From the NCBI RefSeq assembly GCF_900100015.1, contig NZ_FNDD01000024.1:1-64000 (forward strand): 64,000 nt of DNA, written 5' to 3'. This DNA is from Vibrio xiamenensis (GTDB lineage Bacteria; Pseudomonadota; Gammaproteobacteria; Enterobacterales; Vibrionaceae). The notes below the pieces were generated by a model. The model saw only the letters and a program-made list of their open reading frames with translations, did no database searches and was not told the DNA's origin. Below, one piece after another: positions 7,899-18,243 of this stretch. Position numbers and translations under genes: made by a program. Positions within the stretch are counted from its first letter, which is position 1, and every line of letters begins with the position of its first letter.

Positions 7899-8002
7899 CA
7901 AACGCGATTGGCTGATATTATTAGCGGCTATCACAAATTTTCCGCCAGGATATCACATATCACTTGGCGATTTATTACCACCATAATGAACGGATACCAT
8001 AA

Positions 8003-9718
8003 ATGCGTACCAGTAACTATCTTCTTTCAACTCTGAAGGAGACTCCAAACGACGCAGAAGTAGTGAGCCACCAGCTCATGCTACGTGCAGGTATGATCCG
8101 TAAGTTAGCTTCAGGTCTTTACACTTGGCTACCTACTGGTCTGCGCGTGCTGCGTAAAGTCGAAAACATCGTTCGTCAAGAAATCGACAATGCCGGGGCA
8201 GTTGAAACCTTAATGCCCGTTGTGCAACCGTTTGAACTGTGGGAAGAGACAGGTCGCTCTGAAAAAATGGGCCCCGAGCTACTTCGCTTTACTGACCGCC
8301 ATGAGCGTCCGTTTGTGCTAAGCCCAACTGCTGAAGAAGTGATCACTGCGCTAGTGCGTAACGAAGTGAACTCTTACAAACAGTTGCCGCTTAACTTGTA
8401 CCAAATTCAAACTAAATTCCGTGATGAACGTCGCCCACGTTTTGGCGTAATGCGTTCACGTGAATTCTCGATGATGGACGCTTACAGCTTTGACATCGAT
8501 AAAGATGGCTTGCAAAAATCTTACGATGCGATGCATGACGCTTATTGTAAAGCGTTTGACCGCATGGGTCTGGATTATCGCCCAGTGCTTGCGGATAGCG
8601 GCGCAATCGGCGGTAGCGGTTCACAAGAGTTCCACGTTTTAGCAGAAAGCGGCGAAGACCTTATCGCGTTTTCCAGCGAATCTGACTACGCGGCGAACTT
8701 GGAAAAAGCGGAAGCCATCGCTCCTGCTGATGCGCCTGCAGCCCCAACTCAAGAAATGACGCTGGTTGATACGCCAAATGCGAAAACCATCGCCGAACTG
8801 GTTGAGCAACACGGTTTAGCTATCGAGAAAACAGTCAAAACTCTGTTTTTTAAAGCGTCGGATCAAGTTGACGCTCCGATCATCGCACTGATGGTGCGTG
8901 GCGATCATGAGCTGAATGAAGTGAAAGCTGAAAACTTACCTCAAGTAGCGGCGCCGCTTGAAATGGCAAGCGAAGAAGAAATCCGTGCTCTTGTTGGCGC
9001 AGGCCCTGGCTCGCTAGGCCCTGTAGGTTTGAAACTGCCACTTATCGTTGACCGCACAGTTGCAGTAATGAGCGATTTTGGCGCAGGTGCCAACATCGAT
9101 GACAAACACTACTTCGGAATCAACTGGGGTCGTGATGTGGAACTTGGTCAAGTTGAAGACATTCGTAACGTGGTTGAAGGCGATCCAAGCCCATGTGGTA
9201 AAGGTGTCCTACAACTTAAACGTGGTATCGAAGTCGGCCATATTTTCCAATTGGGAACCAACTACTCTGAGAAAATGAACTGCGGCGTATTAGGTCCTGA
9301 TGGTAAAAACGTCACTCTAGAGATGGGTTGTTACGGTATCGGTGTTTCTCGCGTGGTTGCCGCCGCGATTGAGCAAAATAACGATAAGTACGGCATTATC
9401 TGGCCAGATGCCATTGCGCCATTCCAGGTTGCGATTGTGCCAATGAACATGCACAAATCTGAGCGCGTTCAACAAGCGGCTGAAAAACTCTACGCAGAAC
9501 TGACAGCAGCAGGCATCGACGTATTGTTTGATGACCGTAAAGAACGCCCAGGTGTGATGTTCTCCGACATGGAGCTTATCGGTGTACCGCATACTGTGAT
9601 CATTGGCGATCGCAGCATGGATGAAGGTAACTTTGAGTATAAGAACCGTCGTAATGGCGAGAAATCTGCCGTTGCTATCGACGACATTCTCGCTCACATC
9701 AAGTCGCAACTCGCCTAA
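8003..9718 (+). CDS. proS: Proline--tRNA ligase
   Basis: A 571-residue class II aminoacyl-tRNA synthetase of the bacterial type that charges tRNA-Pro. The N-terminal motif 1 region and motif 2 ([17 protein letters not shown]) are followed by the large insertion domain (about residues 230-400) that hydrolyses mischarged Ala-tRNA-Pro. Motif 3 is at about residue 440 (GCYGIGVSR), then the C-terminal anticodon-binding domain. Length matches E. coli ProS (572). It is followed by a strong palindromic terminator. Confidence 0.98.
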   Translation: MRTSNYLLSTLKETPNDAEVVSHQLMLRAGMIRKLASGLYTWLPTGLRVLRKVENIVRQEIDNAGAVETLMPVVQPFELWEETGRSEKMGPELLRFTDRHERPFVLSPTAEEVITALVRNEVNSYKQLPLNLYQIQTKFRDERRPRFGVMRSREFSMMDAYSFDIDKDGLQKSYDAMHDAYCKAFDRMGLDYRPVLADSGAIGGSGSQEFHVLAESGEDLIAFSSESDYAANLEKAEAIAPADAPAAPTQEMTLVDTPNAKTIAELVEQHGLAIEKTVKTLFFKASDQVDAPIIALMVRGDHELNEVKAENLPQVAAPLEMASEEEIRALVGAGPGSLGPVGLKLPLIVDRTVAVMSDFGAGANIDDKHYFGINWGRDVELGQVEDIRNVVEGDPSPCGKGVLQLKRGIEVGHIFQLGTNYSEKMNCGVLGPDGKNVTLEMGCYGIGVSRVVAAAIEQNNDKYGIIWPDAIAPFQVAIVPMNMHKSERVQQAAEKLYAELTAAGIDVLFDDRKERPGVMFSDMELIGVPHTVIIGDRSMDEGNFEYKNRRNGEKSAVAIDDILAHIKSQLA

Positions 9719-9740
9719 TCTTGGCTTGAACCATCGCGAA

Positions 9741-9770
9741 AAAAAGGTTGATGCATGCATCAACCTTTTT
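9741..9770. terminator. Bidirectional terminator, 30-base perfect palindrome
   Basis: The 30 bases are exactly self-complementary, centred between 9755 and 9756, with A5 at one end and T5 at the other. It can stop proS from the left and yafJ from the right. Confidence 0.88.
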
Positions 9771-9800
9771 TATATCTGAACATTGACATCTTTACACTGA

Positions 9801-10646
9801 TTAAACTAAAGGCTCGCTCGGTGCTTGGTTACCCGGTTTCGGCGCAGCAAATGGAATATGCTCAAGCGCATTCGCATTGCCTGCAATCAACTCACCAAAA
9901 TGAAAGATACCGTATTCACCAGGCTTCATTCGGTGCCAATCTTCGTTATCCGTCAAAGGCTGCGTCGCAATGACCGATACCACATCATTTGGCGTGGTCT
10001 CTTCCTGAAAATTGATCGTCACATCTTCGTCAATCAACGTCGCTTTGCCAAATGGCGCGCGGCGCGTTATCCAATACAGATGATTAGTACAGTAACTCAT
10101 CACGTACTCCCCATCCGACATCAGCATGTTAAACACGCCTTTTTCACGCAGTTGAGTACAGCAATCGGCTAAGTATTTCAACACTTCGACCATATTGGTC
10201 GGTGGCGTTGGGTACTTATCTTCCAATTTTTTCAGCAACCAACAAAACGCCAGCTCACTGTCAGTCTGCCCAACAGCGCGGTGACGCCCCGTCTCCAACG
10301 TTTGATAGTCGGTCAACTGACCGTTGTGCGCAAACGTCCAGTACTTACCCCATAACTCACGTGTAAAAGGGTGAGTATTTTCCAAGTTGATGGCTCCGCG
10401 ATTGGCTTGACGAATATGGCTTATCACCGCGCAGCTTTTAATTGGATAATTCTGTACCAATTCGGCAACTTTCGACTGGCAACTTGGCGCTGGGTCTTTA
10501 AAGTTACGAAACCCTTTGCCTTCGTAAAACGTAATCCCCCACCCATCACGGTGCGGGCCAGTTTTACCGCCGCGTTGCATCAACCCGGTAAAACTAAAAC
10601 AGATGTCTGTCGGCACATTGGCGCTCATTCCGAGCAACTCACACAT
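9801..10646 (-). CDS. yafJ: Class II glutamine amidotransferase family protein YafJ
   Basis: A 281-residue protein with an Ntn-type glutaminase fold. Met1 is followed directly by Cys2, the expected nucleophile after Met removal, in MCELLGMSANVP. Other family stretches are RDGWGITFY, SHIRQANRG and FAHNGQL. No synthetase domain is fused, so the acceptor of the ammonia is unknown. AAGGAG precedes the ATG. It lies just downstream of gmhA, as yafJ does in E. coli. Confidence 0.9.
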   Translation of the reverse strand: MCELLGMSANVPTDICFSFTGLMQRGGKTGPHRDGWGITFYEGKGFRNFKDPAPSCQSKVAELVQNYPIKSCAVISHIRQANRGAINLENTHPFTRELWGKYWTFAHNGQLTDYQTLETGRHRAVGQTDSELAFCWLLKKLEDKYPTPPTNMVEVLKYLADCCTQLREKGVFNMLMSDGEYVMSYCTNHLYWITRRAPFGKATLIDEDVTINFQEETTPNDVVSVIATQPLTDNEDWHRMKPGEYGIFHFGELIAGNANALEHIPFAAPKPGNQAPSEPLV

Positions 10647-10690
10647 GGGCTAACCATCTCCTTACAAAAAACGACACTTTCAACAAACGC

Positions 10691-11269
10691 TTATTTTTCC
10701 ATTTCTTTTTCAATCAACTGAATCACGATATGGATGATTTTAATGTGCACTTCTTGAATTCGATCCGCATAACCAAAATGAGGAACGCGAATTTCAACAT
10801 CTGCGATACCGGCCATTTTGCCGCCATCTTTACCCGTCAAAGCGATGGTTTTCATCCCTTTTGCTTGCGCGGCTTCAATCGCTTTAAGAATGTTGCCTGA
10901 ATTGCCTGACGTCGACAGACCAAACAATACATCACCTTTGGCACCAACCGCTTCAACGTAGCGTGAGAACACAAAATCGTAGCCAAAATCGTTGCTCACG
11001 CACGATAAGTGGCTTGGATCGGAAATCGCAATACCAGGGTAGCCAGGGCGATTTTCACGATAGCGACCTGTCAACTCTTCAGCAAAATGCATCGCATCAC
11101 AATGAGAACCACCATTACCACAAGAGAGGACTTTGCCACCTTGCTTAAATGAGTCAGCGATGACCTTGGCCGCCTTCTCAATCTGCGCGATGTTATTGTC
11201 ATCGCTTAAAAATGCGTTAAGTACTTCTGCAGCTTCAGTTAATTCGTTCTTAATTAAGTCATGGTACAT
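10691..11269 (-). CDS. gmhA: Sedoheptulose 7-phosphate isomerase (LPS heptose pathway)
   Basis: A 192-residue SIS-domain enzyme converting sedoheptulose 7-phosphate to D-glycero-D-manno-heptose 7-phosphate, the first step towards the heptose of the LPS inner core. Signature stretches are [20 protein letters not shown] and [16 protein letters not shown]. Length equals the E. coli protein (192). It is divergent from fadE and upstream of yafJ, the same arrangement as in E. coli. Confidence 0.97.
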   Translation of the reverse strand: MYHDLIKNELTEAAEVLNAFLSDDNNIAQIEKAAKVIADSFKQGGKVLSCGNGGSHCDAMHFAEELTGRYRENRPGYPGIAISDPSHLSCVSNDFGYDFVFSRYVEAVGAKGDVLFGLSTSGNSGNILKAIEAAQAKGMKTIALTGKDGGKMAGIADVEIRVPHFGYADRIQEVHIKIIHIVIQLIEKEMEK

Positions 11270-11576
11270 AGCTAATGTCTCTAGTTATCGATGTACAAAA
11301 GCCTCTCATTATTGAGGCGGTTTTATCAATTGAGTTTACCCGAACCCGTACATCTGTCGATAGCAAAGCCTCAAGATTTGTACCTATCTGGCTTTTTCGC
11401 TGCGAAAAGCATCACAGCGACCACTCAAATTAGAACAATAACTCTACCGAGCTCACTTTTTAGACTGTTGATTGTTTTACAAACCATTAATAATTTGCTT
11501 ACAATCTTCTGGTCTGACCTGTTTTATTAACCGCTACGTATAACAACAATAATGAGTCCAAAGAAGGAATACTGTT
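11270..11576. other. gmhA-fadE divergent intergenic region
   Basis: This 307-base gap separates divergent gmhA and fadE. It holds the FadR-like site at 11507-11523 and a possible fadE -10 (TACAAT, 11500-11505). Near gmhA a short hairpin (GCCTC 11301-11305, GAGGC 11314-11318) is followed by TTTTG on the minus strand and so resembles a weak terminator in the gmhA leader. No coding frame here is convincing. Confidence 0.55.
11507..11523. promoter_or_regulatory. FadR-like operator upstream of fadE
   Basis: TTCTGGTCTGACCTGTT fits the FadR consensus AACTGGTCNGACCNGTT closely, with the CTGGTC and GACC..GTT cores intact. It lies 54 bases before the fadE ATG and just after a possible -10 (TACAAT), so FadR binding would block transcription until long-chain acyl-CoA releases it. 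Confidence 0.85.
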
Positions 11577-14030
11577 ATGGACATTCTGCTCTCTACCCTC
11601 GCAATGATTTTGGTATTAGGAGTCTGCCTCTACCATCGAACCTCATTGCTTAGCGGTCTAGCTTCGCTAACCGCCACCATGCTGGTACTCAGCGTTCTCG
11701 GCCTCGTCGGCAGTGTAAGTTGGCTGCTCTTCGTTGCCTTAGCTGCGGTGGTTAGCCTGGCTCCGATCCGCCAAACACTTATCAGCGCGAAAGCCTTAAA
11801 GCTGTTCAAATCCGTTCTTCCTGCGATGTCGCAAACCGAAAAAGAGGCCTTGGAAGCAGGCACCGTTTGGTGGGAAGCGGACCTATTTAAAGGCAAACCC
11901 GATTGGCAAAAACTGCATCGCATTGCCAAACCTAAATTAAGCCAAGAGGAACAGGCGTTTCTTGACGGTCCGGTAAATCAAGTTTGCGCCATGGTCAGTG
12001 ATTATCAAGTCACTCACGAACTGGCCGACTTACCGCCTGAAGTGTGGCAATTTCTCAAAGAGAACAAATTCTTTGCCATGATCATCAAAAAGCAATACGG
12101 CGGCTTGGAGTTTTCCGCCTATGCGCAATCACTGGTGCTGCAAAAATTGACCGGTGTGTCGGGAGTGCTTTCCTCAACCGTGGGTGTGCCAAATTCACTT
12201 GGCCCAGGTGAACTGCTACAACACTACGGCACCGACGAACAAAAAAATCACTATCTACCGCGTTTAGCCGCAGGAAAAGAAATCCCGTGTTTTGCCCTGA
12301 CTAGCCCAGAAGCCGGCTCAGATGCGGGGTCAATTCCGGATTACGGCGTGGTGTGCCAAGGTCAATGGCAAGGTAAAGAAGTCCTTGGTATGCGCCTAAC
12401 TTGGAATAAACGCTATATCACGCTTGCCCCTGTGGCGACGGTGCTTGGGCTGGCGTTTAAACTCCAAGACCCAGACGGTTTACTCGGGGACACACCAGAT
12501 GTAGGGATCACCTGCGCACTGATCCCAACCGACCTTGAAGGTGTTGAAATTGGCAACCGCCACTTTCCGCTCAATGTTCCGTTCCAAAATGGCCCAACAC
12601 GCGGAGAGAATATTTTTGTACCGCTCGATTTCATCATCGGTGGGCCGAAAATGGCTGGCCAAGGCTGGCGAATGCTGGTCGAGTGTCTTTCGGTTGGACG
12701 TGGCATTACCCTGCCCTCAAACTCAACCGGCACCACCAAAACCGCCGCAATGGCAACCGGTGCTTACGCGCGTATTCGTCGCCAATTCAAACAGCCCATT
12801 GGGCAAATGGAAGGGGTGGAAGAGCCTCTGGCACGCCTTGCCGGTAATGCCTACGTGATGGACGCAGCAAGCAGCTTGACTGTCGCGGCAATTGATAGCG
12901 GTGAGAAACCGTCCGTTATTTCCGCCATCGTCAAATACCACTGTACTCACCGCGGCCAGCATGCGGTGATTGATGCCATGGACATCGTCGGTGGTAAAGG
13001 TATCTGTATGGGACCGTCGAACTTTTTGGCTCGTAGCTATCAAGGTTCGCCAATCGCGATTACCGTTGAAGGCGCCAACATCTTAACTCGCTCGATGATC
13101 ATCTTTGGCCAAGGCGCGATTCGCTGCCATCCTTACGTTCTCAAAGAGATGGAAGCCGCGTATTCAGATGCCAGTGACGCGACTGCTCAATTTGACCAAG
13201 CACTCGTCGGTCATATCGGTTTTACACTCAGTAATTTAGCCAGAAGCTTATGGCTCGGCTGGAGCGATGGTTTTGGCTCTTCGGCTCCAGTAAATGATTC
13301 AACCAAACGCTACTACCAGCAGCTCAATCGATACAGTGCTAACCTTGCGCTGCTCGCCGACATCTCAATGGCGGTTTTAGGTGGTTCCCTGAAACGGAAA
13401 GAGCGTTTATCGGCGCGCCTTGGCGATATTCTAAGCCAGCTGTACTTAAGCTCTGCCACCTTAAAACGCTTTGACGAAGAAGGCCGAGTAAATGAAGACT
13501 TACCGCTACTGCATTGGGGATTGCAAGATAGCTTGTATCAAACCGAGCATGCGATTGAAACTTTCCTAACCAACTTCCCTAACCGCTGGATAGGACGGAT
13601 GCTTAAATTGATTATCTTGCCATTTGGTCGCGTACGTAAAATGCCAAGTGATCGTTTAGATAGTAAAGTGGCCCAAATCATTCAAACGCCAAGTGCCACC
13701 CGTTCGCGTATTGGTCGCGGTCAATATCTTGCTCCTACCGAGCACAATACGGTGGGTAAAATTGAGCAGGCGCTTGAGGTTATTTTGCAAGCCGAGCCGG
13801 TGTTTGACAAAGTCTGCCATGGGCTTGGCAAGCGTAAACCCTTTATGCGCTTGGATCTCATTGCTCAGTTAGGACTCGATAATCAGCTGATTGACCAAAC
13901 TGAAGCCGCGCTGCTGACTCGCGCCGAAGAGCACAGGCTATACGTAATCAACGTTGATGATTTTGACCCTCAAGCTCTGGCGGCTCAACCTTTTGATGCG
14001 CATAAGCACAATATGGATGATGTCGCGTAA
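11577..14030 (+). CDS. fadE: Acyl-CoA dehydrogenase FadE
   Basis: An 817-residue FadE-type acyl-CoA dehydrogenase (E. coli: 814), the flavoenzyme for the first step of fatty acid beta-oxidation. The N-terminal ~60 residues are hydrophobic and probably form two membrane segments. The central acyl-CoA dehydrogenase domain (about 110-500) contains [14 protein letters not shown] and the [23 protein letters not shown] region. The C-terminal FadE-specific extension fills the rest. AAGGA precedes the ATG. A FadR-like operator lies upstream and a bidirectional terminator downstream. Confidence 0.97.
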   Translation: MDILLSTLAMILVLGVCLYHRTSLLSGLASLTATMLVLSVLGLVGSVSWLLFVALAAVVSLAPIRQTLISAKALKLFKSVLPAMSQTEKEALEAGTVWWEADLFKGKPDWQKLHRIAKPKLSQEEQAFLDGPVNQVCAMVSDYQVTHELADLPPEVWQFLKENKFFAMIIKKQYGGLEFSAYAQSLVLQKLTGVSGVLSSTVGVPNSLGPGELLQHYGTDEQKNHYLPRLAAGKEIPCFALTSPEAGSDAGSIPDYGVVCQGQWQGKEVLGMRLTWNKRYITLAPVATVLGLAFKLQDPDGLLGDTPDVGITCALIPTDLEGVEIGNRHFPLNVPFQNGPTRGENIFVPLDFIIGGPKMAGQGWRMLVECLSVGRGITLPSNSTGTTKTAAMATGAYARIRRQFKQPIGQMEGVEEPLARLAGNAYVMDAASSLTVAAIDSGEKPSVISAIVKYHCTHRGQHAVIDAMDIVGGKGICMGPSNFLARSYQGSPIAITVEGANILTRSMIIFGQGAIRCHPYVLKEMEAAYSDASDATAQFDQALVGHIGFTLSNLARSLWLGWSDGFGSSAPVNDSTKRYYQQLNRYSANLALLADISMAVLGGSLKRKERLSARLGDILSQLYLSSATLKRFDEEGRVNEDLPLLHWGLQDSLYQTEHAIETFLTNFPNRWIGRMLKLIILPFGRVRKMPSDRLDSKVAQIIQTPSATRSRIGRGQYLAPTEHNTVGKIEQALEVILQAEPVFDKVCHGLGKRKPFMRLDLIAQLGLDNQLIDQTEAALLTRAEEHRLYVINVDDFDPQALAAQPFDAHKHNMDDVA

Positions 14031-14070
14031 CTCATTTCAAAATTCATCAGCCCTATAGCTGAACAGCTAC

Positions 14071-14099
14071 AAAAAAGACTGCCGAGGCAGTCTTTTTTT
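14071..14099. terminator. Bidirectional terminator after fadE
   Basis: AAAAGACTGCC pairs with GGCAGTCTTTT around GA, flanked by A- and T-runs. It lies four bases from the convergent TIGR03503-type gene. Confidence 0.88.
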
Positions 14100-14102
14100 C
14101 GT

Positions 14103-15353
14103 TTAATTCTTGGGCATATCAAGCTGCATTTCCGGCACTTTCGCTCGGCTAGCTCTGACTTTTCTCACCACCAGCCAAATCACTAACCCCAAAATCAGTG
14201 CCACAATATTGCCGATTACAATGATCATCATATTGCGTTTACGAGCATCTTCACGCGCCTGAATAATACGGATTTCTTCAAGACGCTTGGCTTGCTTAAC
14301 CCGCTCTTCTTCCTGTAAACGGCGACTTTCGGCGATATCTAACTCTTCAACCACACTGTAAGTATGCTTTGAAATCGGAAACACCAGCGGTCGCTGGTTG
14401 GCTAAATCGGTCGCGTACATCACACCAGCCCATGAGTAATTACCGAGCTTGCCATCATAAGGAATTTCCAGTTGCGCCTTAAGTGACCCTTTTTCAGCGC
14501 GAGTTTCGACCACTAAATCGCCACCGTCAGGAGACTTATGTTCGATATGAGCCGCAACGGAGCCCGGTTCAATCATACCTTGCTCACCAGAAAAGACGAT
14601 TTGATGCGGCGTCCCTTCATTGCGTGATTGAATGAAGGTGCTCTCCATTGGCGGCGGATACACCAGCACTTCTTGCTCAATCGCGCGTAAAAACACCCCG
14701 TTCCCAGATGTAATTCGCACGCGATATTTACCCGGCTGCGCGGTGATGGGCAGCGACACAGTAAACACGCCATCTCCCGCTTGCTCATCTAGCCCTTGAC
14801 CGTTATCTTCAAACTCCCCGAGTTCAAGAGGAATCGGCCGCGCTTCTTTGGCCAGCGTGTCAGCGTTCTCGATATATTTGGTAAACGTTACTTTGAGTTT
14901 TACCCGATCGAGAAAGTCGCGCAATACCAGCGGTTGATCATCTGACGTTAAGCGCGACGTAAACTTAATTTCTTCACCTTCGAACAAGCGCATTGGCAAG
15001 GCTTCAGAAGAAAGCTTGAGGTTTGAAATCAGTTTGATCTTATTTTTGGGCGTGACTTTACCAATCGCCTGCCAAGGCCCGGGCATTGGATTATCAACCG
15101 AAATGATGTCCATTGATGGCTCTTGATACCAACGGACATTGTCAGGAAAACGGGTGGCGTAATATTTTTTTCCGTCCGGACGTACCAGCACGACTGGCTG
15201 AGAGTTTTCGGCACGGTAAATCACAAACGTCATTTGCTTTACGGAAGGATCGACGCGAAAGCGATTATCCAGTAACGACATTGAGGACTCTTGGCTGGCG
15301 AATACCCAAGCACTAAACAGTAATCCCAATATGGGTAACATCATCCTCAGCAT
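14103..15353 (-). CDS. TIGR03503 family protein, exported and membrane-anchored
   Basis: A 416-residue protein of a family common in Vibrio and Shewanella (TIGR03503); function unknown. An N-terminal signal peptide (about residues 1-19, ending FASQ) is followed by a periplasmic region rich in beta strands and Ig-like segments (GDGVFTVSLPITAQPGKYRV). Next come a charged helical stretch (about 345-375) and one C-terminal membrane segment (MMIIVIGNIVALILGLVIW), with a basic cytoplasmic tail. AGGAG lies seven bases before the ATG. It sits downstream of dnaQ on the same strand, separated by 13 bases. Confidence 0.8.
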   Translation of the reverse strand: MLRMMLPILGLLFSAWVFASQESSMSLLDNRFRVDPSVKQMTFVIYRAENSQPVVLVRPDGKKYYATRFPDNVRWYQEPSMDIISVDNPMPGPWQAIGKVTPKNKIKLISNLKLSSEALPMRLFEGEEIKFTSRLTSDDQPLVLRDFLDRVKLKVTFTKYIENADTLAKEARPIPLELGEFEDNGQGLDEQAGDGVFTVSLPITAQPGKYRVRITSGNGVFLRAIEQEVLVYPPPMESTFIQSRNEGTPHQIVFSGEQGMIEPGSVAAHIEHKSPDGGDLVVETRAEKGSLKAQLEIPYDGKLGNYSWAGVMYATDLANQRPLVFPISKHTYSVVEELDIAESRRLQEEERVKQAKRLEEIRIIQAREDARKRNMMIIVIGNIVALILGLVIWLVVRKVRASRAKVPEMQLDMPKN

Positions 15354-15366
15354 TGTTTCTCCTACA

Positions 15367-16107
15367 TCATTGTCGCCACAAACAGCTTCCGCTTTTCGCC
15401 ACTATATCTAAACGCGCATCGTGCGCTTCTAGTTCATCGGCAGAAGCAGCGATAACCTTTAATGTTTTTCGCCCTGCAGCCACACGTTTTATTGACTCAC
15501 CTCCGGTTTCGCCCTCGCTATTGCCGCCGCCAAACTGAATCGAAGTTTGACCACCGGTCATCATCAGATAGACGTCAGCGAGGATCTCCGCATCGAGCAA
15601 AGCGCCGTGCAAGGTTCGGTGTGAGTTATCAATGCCGTAGCGTTCACACAAAATATCGAGGTTATTGCGCTTACCCGGGAAGATTTTCTTCGCCATGGCA
15701 AGGGTATCGGTAACGTGACAGAAGTCTTCGGTTTTGCCAATGTTGGCATTGAGCATCGAAAACTCGTAATCCATAAAACCGACGTCAAACGGTGCATTGT
15801 GGGCAACCAATTCTGCGCCTTTGATGAAGTCTAAAAATTCATCATGCACATCTCGGTATTCGGGTTTGTCGACCAAAAACTCATCGGTAATACCGTGAAC
15901 TTCAATCGCTTCTTCTTGGATTTTACGATCCGGTTTGATGTAGACGTGAAAATGACGCCCGGTCAATTTACGGTTAATGATTTCAACCGCGCCGATTTCG
16001 ACAATGCGGTGACCTTGATAATGTGGACCGCCTTCTAAGTTCATACCTGTGGTTTCGGTATCGAGAACGATGATGCGGTGCTGCTTGGAATTGTTGCTGG
16101 TATTCAT
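15367..16107 (-). CDS. dnaQ: DNA polymerase III epsilon subunit (3'-5' proofreading exonuclease)
   Basis: A 246-residue DEDDh exonuclease. Exo I is VLDTETTGMN, Exo II is AHNAPFDVGFMDYEF, and Exo III is HGALLDAEILADVYL with the HRTLHGA histidine. The C-terminal tail binds the alpha subunit, whose gene dnaE is also in this window. It is divergent from rnhA with only 56 bases between the two starts, the same arrangement as in E. coli, where the promoters overlap. Confidence 0.97.
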   Translation of the reverse strand: MNTSNNSKQHRIIVLDTETTGMNLEGGPHYQGHRIVEIGAVEIINRKLTGRHFHVYIKPDRKIQEEAIEVHGITDEFLVDKPEYRDVHDEFLDFIKGAELVAHNAPFDVGFMDYEFSMLNANIGKTEDFCHVTDTLAMAKKIFPGKRNNLDILCERYGIDNSHRTLHGALLDAEILADVYLMMTGGQTSIQFGGGNSEGETGGESIKRVAAGRKTLKVIAASADELEAHDARLDIVAKSGSCLWRQ

Positions 16108-16163
16108 AACAAATTTTGTGTCAGACTATGCCAATAATGTGCTTAACCCAATAGTATCAAATC

Positions 16164-16631
16164 ATGACGAAACAGGTGGAAATTTTCACTGACGGTTCCT
16201 GTTTAGGAAATCCAGGCCCGGGTGGCTATGGTATTGTAATGCGCTACAAGCAAGTTGAAAAAACCTTCGCCAAAGGGTTTAAACTCACCACCAACAACCG
16301 CATGGAAATGCTGGCAACCATTGAAGCATTAAAAGCGTTAAAGGAGCCTTGCCACGTCACTCTCACCACCGACAGCCAATATGTGCGCCAGGGTATTACC
16401 CAGTGGATTCATAACTGGAAAAAACGCGGCTGGAAAACCGCGGATAAAAAACCAGTTAAAAACGCCGACCTGTGGAAAGCGCTCGACGCCGAAACCCAGC
16501 GCCATCAAATCGACTGGAAATGGGTCAAAGGCCATGCAGGTCATCGCGAAAACGAAATGTGTGACGAACTGGCTCGCAGCGCGGCTGAAAACCCAACCTT
16601 AGACGATCACGGTTATCTGGCCGCGAACTAA
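16164..16631 (+). CDS. rnhA: Ribonuclease HI
   Basis: A 155-residue type 1 RNase H that cleaves RNA in RNA-DNA hybrids. The four catalytic carboxylates are visible: Asp10 in FTDGSC, Glu48 in NNRMEMLA, Asp70 in TTDSQYV and Asp134 in RENEMCDEL. The basic protrusion ([20 protein letters not shown]) used in substrate binding is present. It ends overlapping the convergent yafS-like gene by four bases. Confidence 0.98.
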   Translation: MTKQVEIFTDGSCLGNPGPGGYGIVMRYKQVEKTFAKGFKLTTNNRMEMLATIEALKALKEPCHVTLTTDSQYVRQGITQWIHNWKKRGWKTADKKPVKNADLWKALDAETQRHQIDWKWVKGHAGHRENEMCDELARSAAENPTLDDHGYLAAN

Positions 16632-17365
16632 TCTTGCACTCGTTCACTTAACTTGTAATTGACGCTCACCGGCGTCAATTTTCGTTTGACCTTCCAATGT
16701 GGCTTAATCGGTTTAAGCGGATAAGTACGCTTACGCGCCACGATGAAATACAAACTGCCAAACGGCGAAGCCCATTCGCCAATCCCGTTCTCAAACCAGG
16801 TCCAAAAGGTGCGATTGCGCTGGAAAGGAAACAAGGCGTAACTATCTGCTGCCACAACCTGATAGTTGAGCACGCTAAGCCAATCCTTGATACGATTTGG
16901 CGTAAACATCCGCCCACTCCAAGGAAAGTTGTTTTTGCGCCACGGCATTAAACTGGCAAAACCAGTTAAACTTACCGGATTAAATCCGGTCACCACCAAA
17001 TATCCATCATCAATCATCACTCTGTCCACTTCGCGCAATAAGCGGTGTGGGTCGTCCACGTAGTCCAACTGATGAGACAAAATCACAACATCGATACTTT
17101 TTTCCAATAATGGCAAATCGTAACTATTTGCTATCACATTATGCAAAGGGTTGTGGATGTCTATGTTAACTTGATGTTGAATGGTAGAGTTGCACGTAGA
17201 AAGTTCACAACTCAAGCCTCCGAGCTTGAGCATATGGTAACCAAATAGTTTTGGGCACCACTCGTCAAGGCGAGTTTGAATCGACTCACTCACCCACTGA
17301 CCATTTTTTAGCTGAGACCAAGAATGCGGCTTTTCAAGCTTTTTTTTGCTGCGTGCTGGTTTCAT
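16628..17365 (-). CDS. yafS: Class I SAM-dependent methyltransferase, YafS-like
   Basis: A 245-residue protein with a methyltransferase fold of the Methyltransf_11 type. It shows a [33 protein letters not shown] core and [11 protein letters not shown]. The usual glycine-rich motif I is weak ([11 protein letters not shown]). Its substrate is unknown. Position between rnhA and gloB matches yafS of E. coli. It is divergent from gloB with a 52-base gap and convergent with rnhA. Confidence 0.85.
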   Translation of the reverse strand: MKPARSKKKLEKPHSWSQLKNGQWVSESIQTRLDEWCPKLFGYHMLKLGGLSCELSTCNSTIQHQVNIDIHNPLHNVIANSYDLPLLEKSIDVVILSHQLDYVDDPHRLLREVDRVMIDDGYLVVTGFNPVSLTGFASLMPWRKNNFPWSGRMFTPNRIKDWLSVLNYQVVAADSYALFPFQRNRTFWTWFENGIGEWASPFGSLYFIVARKRTYPLKPIKPHWKVKRKLTPVSVNYKLSERVQD

Positions 17366-17417
17366 GGATAACCTGCTTCACTTAAGGGTCTATGCCCTAA
17401 TAACTGGAGACTCAACA

Positions 17418-18176
17418 ATGTTAGATATCAAAAGCATACCTGCATTTAACGACAATTACATCTGGCTGATTCAAAATAACGAACGGTCGTGTGCTGTCGT
17501 TGATCCAGGCGATGCCAAACCAGTTCTGGAGTACATAGAGCAGCACGACTTGACGCTTGAAGCGATCTTAATTACTCACCACCACAATGACCATACTGGC
17601 GGCGTTGCTGAGCTGGTGCGCCACTTTCCAAAAGTGGATGTTGTGGGGCCTGCCAACGACCCAGTCGCATCGTTAAATTTGTCGGTATCCGGCGGCGATC
17701 AAATTGAACTGTTTGGTGAAGTGTTCTTTGTTCTCGACCTAGAAGGCCACACCAGCGGACATATTGGCTATGTCGGCGATGGTAAACTGTTTTGCGGTGA
17801 TGTGCTGTTCTCGGCGGGTTGTGGCCGCGTATTTGAAGGTACCATGGAACAAATGTATACCTCGCTTGCAAAAATTGTCGCGTTACCAGAAGAAACCGAG
17901 GTGTATTGCGCCCACGAATATACCGCGAGCAATGTTGCTTTTGCACTTGCCGTTGAGCCAGACAATGATCTCCTCCATAAGTACCGTGATGAGGTAAACC
18001 GTCTACGTGCCCAAAACCGCTCGACGTTACCAACCACCATACGTCAAGAGAAATGGATTAATCCTTTCCTACGAGTGGATCAGCCAAGTGTGATGAAATC
18101 TGTCTCCAATCGCACCTTGAAAACAGATCCTCTTTCAATTTTTACTGCTTTACGTGAGTGGAAGAACGAATTTTAA
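17418..18176 (+). CDS. gloB: Hydroxyacylglutathione hydrolase (glyoxalase II)
   Basis: A 252-residue metallo-beta-lactamase-fold enzyme that hydrolyses S-lactoylglutathione in methylglyoxal detoxification. The metal site [10 protein letters not shown], the later GHTSGHIGY and CAHEYT, and the C-terminal glyoxalase II domain are all visible. The start at 17418 ([14 protein letters not shown]) matches the family; an upstream in-frame extension to 17346 overlaps the divergent yafS start and is unlikely. Confidence 0.97.
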   Translation: MLDIKSIPAFNDNYIWLIQNNERSCAVVDPGDAKPVLEYIEQHDLTLEAILITHHHNDHTGGVAELVRHFPKVDVVGPANDPVASLNLSVSGGDQIELFGEVFFVLDLEGHTSGHIGYVGDGKLFCGDVLFSAGCGRVFEGTMEQMYTSLAKIVALPEETEVYCAHEYTASNVAFALAVEPDNDLLHKYRDEVNRLRAQNRSTLPTTIRQEKWINPFLRVDQPSVMKSVSNRTLKTDPLSIFTALREWKNEF

Positions 18177-18185
18177 CGATTTCTT

Positions 18186-18212
18186 ACTTGTCACCTACAC
18201 GGGGTGACAAGT
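18186..18212 (+). other. Hairpin in the gloB-mltD gap
   Basis: ACTTGTCACC (18186-18195) pairs perfectly with GGTGACAAGT (18203-18212) around a 7-base loop. There is no T-run, so it is not a normal terminator; it may slow transcription or protect an mRNA end between gloB and mltD. Confidence 0.5.
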
Positions 18213-18243
18213 ATTATCAGCAGCCGTTTAGAAAAAGGGCTGT

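Noticed and set aside
9317-9763. 148-codon minus-strand frame opposite the proS end
   Set aside because: It runs through the proS 3' region and terminator and resembles no family.
17346-17417. 24-residue N-terminal extension of gloB
   Set aside because: It overlaps the divergent yafS start, has no match to glyoxalase II, and the internal ATG matches the family start.
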